From an uncultured Aquimarina sp. (GTDB lineage: Bacteria > Bacteroidota > Bacteroidia > Flavobacteriales > Flavobacteriaceae): a stretch of 64,000 nucleotides of DNA. The notes under the pieces were generated by a model that had not been told where the DNA came from, did no database searches, and saw nothing but the letters and a program-made list of their open reading frames with translations. Every line of letters begins with the position of its first letter. Positions within the stretch are counted from its first letter, which is position 1. The stretch covers positions 310,001-374,000 of the forward strand of contig CANNFM010000002.1 in assembly GCA_947503835.1 (NCBI GenBank). The letters are read 5' to 3'. Below, one piece after another: positions 62,406-64,000 of this stretch. The position numbers and the translations under genes were made by a program.

Positions 62406-62762
62406 ATGAAGCATTTTTCTAACGAATTTTGCCAAATGCAGTTATATGATCAGTTCGTTGTACTTACCCTAAACGAAAATGTAGATTTTACTCTGGATAA
62501 AGCATCAATAATAAGAGACAAATTACGCGAACATTATAAATCAAAAGATTTTTTAATGATTAGTCATCGTAAACATACTATTCACGTTGCTCCTGATATA
62601 TACAAACAGGGACAATTATCAAACATGAAAGGACTTGCAATTGTCTCAAGTAACGATAGTGAAAGAGACCAAGCGATTATAGAACAACAATTATACGGTA
62701 AGTCGTTCGCTTTTTTTAATTGCCTTGAAGAAGCTAAGTCATGGGCTGAAGGATATTTTTAG
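62406..62762 (+). CDS. Small STAS/SpoIIAA-like protein of unknown function
   Basis: 118 residues from the ATG at 62406 (KHFSNEFCQMQLYDQFVV). An earlier ATG at 62349 would add an unlikely stretch (HNSLFLTYIYHTNKHSPI) that overlaps the promoter region, where TATATTTA lies at 62373-62380. The pattern of alternating strands and helices, with a closing FFNCLEEAKSWAEGYF, resembles the small single-domain STAS/SpoIIAA-like proteins frequent in Bacteroidota. There is no signal peptide. No partner gene (kinase, transporter) is adjacent, so function is open. Confidence 0.7.
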   Translation: MKHFSNEFCQMQLYDQFVVLTLNENVDFTLDKASIIRDKLREHYKSKDFLMISHRKHTIHVAPDIYKQGQLSNMKGLAIVSSNDSERDQAIIEQQLYGKSFAFFNCLEEAKSWAEGYF

Positions 62763-62845
62763 CTTAAAAATTATTTTTTGTTTAACAAATAATAACTTTT
62801 GGTTAAACAAAATCATTGTATTTTTACTTCAAAATCTCTTGAAGT

Positions 62846-63340
62846 ATGAAAATCTATACGTTAAAGGCCAAACAAAACTTACCTATATCTGTACATGAAG
62901 CTTGGGACTTTTTATCGGATCCGAAAAATTTAAAAATTATAACTCCTGATTATATGGGGTTCGAAATCATATCGGGTGCAGATCGTAAAATGTATTCTGG
63001 GCAAATCATACAATACATGGTTACTCCCGTTGCGGGAATAAAAAACAAATGGGTTACAGAAATTACTCATGTTAGAGACCAGCAATATTTTGTAGACGAA
63101 CAACGTTTTGGACCTTATGCATTATGGCACCATAAGCACTTTTTAAAGGAAATACCTGGAGGTGTAGAAATGGAAGATATTATTGATTATAAGATTCCAT
63201 TTGGAATTTTAGGGCAACTTATACATCCAATAGTAGTTAAACCAAAACTTAAAGAAATTTTCAAATACCGTGAAAAGAAACTTATCGAATTATTTGGAAC
63301 ATTAGACCCCGAGACAACTAACCCAATTGTATTTGCGTAA
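62846..63340 (+). CDS. SRPBCC-family (START-like) ligand-binding protein
   Basis: A 164-residue protein of the SRPBCC/START-like fold. The N-terminus KIYTLKAKQNLPISVHEAWDF starts the first strand and helix, followed by FLSDPKNLKIITPDYMGFEI. Further on it has DEQRFGPYALWHHKHFLKEI, and the closing helix is PKLKEIFKYREKKLIELFG. Such proteins bind hydrophobic ligands in the core cavity; the bacterial members near photolyase or SDR genes have no settled role. The SDR gene starts 10 bp downstream and is probably co-transcribed. Confidence 0.88.
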   Translation: MKIYTLKAKQNLPISVHEAWDFLSDPKNLKIITPDYMGFEIISGADRKMYSGQIIQYMVTPVAGIKNKWVTEITHVRDQQYFVDEQRFGPYALWHHKHFLKEIPGGVEMEDIIDYKIPFGILGQLIHPIVVKPKLKEIFKYREKKLIELFGTLDPETTNPIVFA

Positions 63341-63350
63341 AAATTAAATA

Positions 63351-64000
63351 ATGAGAAAAAATATTTTACTTATAGGAGGAAGTCATGGAATCGGTTTCGA
63401 GATAGCCCTAAAGCTATATAATGAACACAATATTTTTATAGCATCAAGAACTAATGAAAACCTTGGTAATTTAGAGGTTACTCATATCCCTTATGATGCC
63501 TCTAAGGACGAAATTGATATCACTGTACTGCCCGATCGAATCGATGGATTTGTATATTGCCCTGGAAGCATTAATCTAAAACCGTTTAAAATGCTCGATC
63601 CAAAAGATTTTGAAGAAGATATGCAGATCAATTTTATGTTTTTGATTAGAATCATACACCGTTTACTGCCCAATCTAAAGAATTCTGATCAGGCAAGTTT
63701 AATTTTCTTTAGCACCGTTGCCGTAAAAGTGGGTATGCCTTTTCATACAAGTATAGCCGCTGCTAAAGGAGCTATCGAAGGGTTCGCTAAAGCCCTGGCC
63801 GCAGAGTATGCTCCTCAATTTCGAGTTAATGTCATTGCCCCTTCTCTTACAAATACATCATTAGCAAAAAGATTGTTGGGTAATGATAAAAAAAAGGAGT
63901 TAATGGATAATCGTCACCCTATGAAACGCGTAGGGCAGGCAGAAGATATTGCAAATATTGCCGATTTTTTATTAAGTGACAACAGTAGTTGGATTACAGG
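63351..64000 (+). CDS. SDR-family protein, partial at the window end, lacking catalytic Tyr
   Basis: Runs off the right edge; 216 codons are visible. The NAD(P)-binding motif LIGGSHGIGFEIA (7-19) and the structural NFMFLIRI region are present, with Ser121 in FFSTVAV as the catalytic-site serine. The expected Tyr-x3-Lys reads Ile135-x3-Lys139 (SIAAAKGA), so the catalytic tyrosine is replaced. The C-terminal part visible includes APSLTNTSL and RVGQAEDIANIADFLLSD. It lies 10 bp after SRPBCC in the same direction. It may have an altered or non-catalytic role, or use another acid. Confidence 0.88.
   Translation, partial: MRKNILLIGGSHGIGFEIALKLYNEHNIFIASRTNENLGNLEVTHIPYDASKDEIDITVLPDRIDGFVYCPGSINLKPFKMLDPKDFEEDMQINFMFLIRIIHRLLPNLKNSDQASLIFFSTVAVKVGMPFHTSIAAAKGAIEGFAKALAAEYAPQFRVNVIAPSLTNTSLAKRLLGNDKKKELMDNRHPMKRVGQAEDIANIADFLLSDNSSWIT

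Noticed and set aside
1..64000. CRISPR arrays, tRNA or rRNA genes, insertion sequences, phage genes
   Set aside because: Looked for regularly spaced repeats, transposase motifs and structured RNA signatures by eye; none convincing.

Overview
The window is AT-rich and gene-dense. It reads as chromosome of a marine-type Flavobacteriaceae bacterium (Bacteroidota). Evidence for this is the TAnnTTTG-type promoter elements, the weak role of Shine-Dalgarno sites, a fused-E1 2-oxoacid dehydrogenase, a MutS2 without a Smr domain, DUF2911 and DUF1835 proteins, and secreted lipoproteins. An Aquimarina-like genus is my guess from overall gene style and is not proven. I saw no rRNA, tRNA, CRISPR array, transposase or phage gene.

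Positions 1-44,840 are one large surface-polysaccharide locus of the Wzx/Wzy type, mostly on the minus strand. It holds the control and export proteins (CpsB-like phosphatase, Wzc-like tyrosine kinase, Wza-like lipoprotein). It also holds a bacillosamine-type 4-amino-sugar route (PglF-, PglE- and PglD-like), two PglC-like phosphoglycosyl transferases, six further glycosyltransferases, an EpsG-like polymerase, a Wzx flippase, and TviB/TviC-like enzymes for UDP-GalNAcA. Decoration genes are unusually abundant: three MBOAT O-acyltransferases each paired with an SGNH-like protein, three FemAB/CelD-like GNAT proteins (one fused to the PglD-like acetyltransferase), a PurN-like formyltransferase, an O-carbamoyltransferase, a hexapeptide acetyltransferase, a methyltransferase, a pyruvyl transferase, a PaaK/CapK-like adenylating enzyme, a QueC-like PP-loop protein, and an FkbH plus acyl-carrier-protein pair next to MBOAT number three. 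Together they predict a heavily substituted acidic glycan that may carry aminoacyl, formyl, carbamoyl, pyruvyl and glyceryl (or related hydroxyacyl) groups.

Three plus-strand islands (7.96-10.37 kb, 16.06-17.75 kb, 19.89-24.46 kb) interrupt the minus-strand operons and look like separately controlled tailoring cassettes. A repeated operator-like dyad, GGGG-N6-CCCC, lies upstream of the first and third islands and near the tviC-like end of the locus. Two related intergenic inverted repeats lie at 24.5 and 35.4 kb.

Positions 45,090-64,000 hold ordinary chromosome: a fused 2-oxoacid dehydrogenase E1, a 2OG-Fe(II) oxygenase family protein, a YciH/SUI1 protein, a DUF1835 protein, a nucleoside phosphorylase, uracil-DNA glycosylase, MutS2, a secreted PIG-L deacetylase with a tiny membrane protein, a sodium:solute symporter and a Gfo/Idh/MocA oxidoreductase, then DUF2911, an aquaporin, a small STAS/SpoIIAA-like protein, SRPBCC, and an SDR cut off by the window end. 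Three small genes of 36-57 codons are included.
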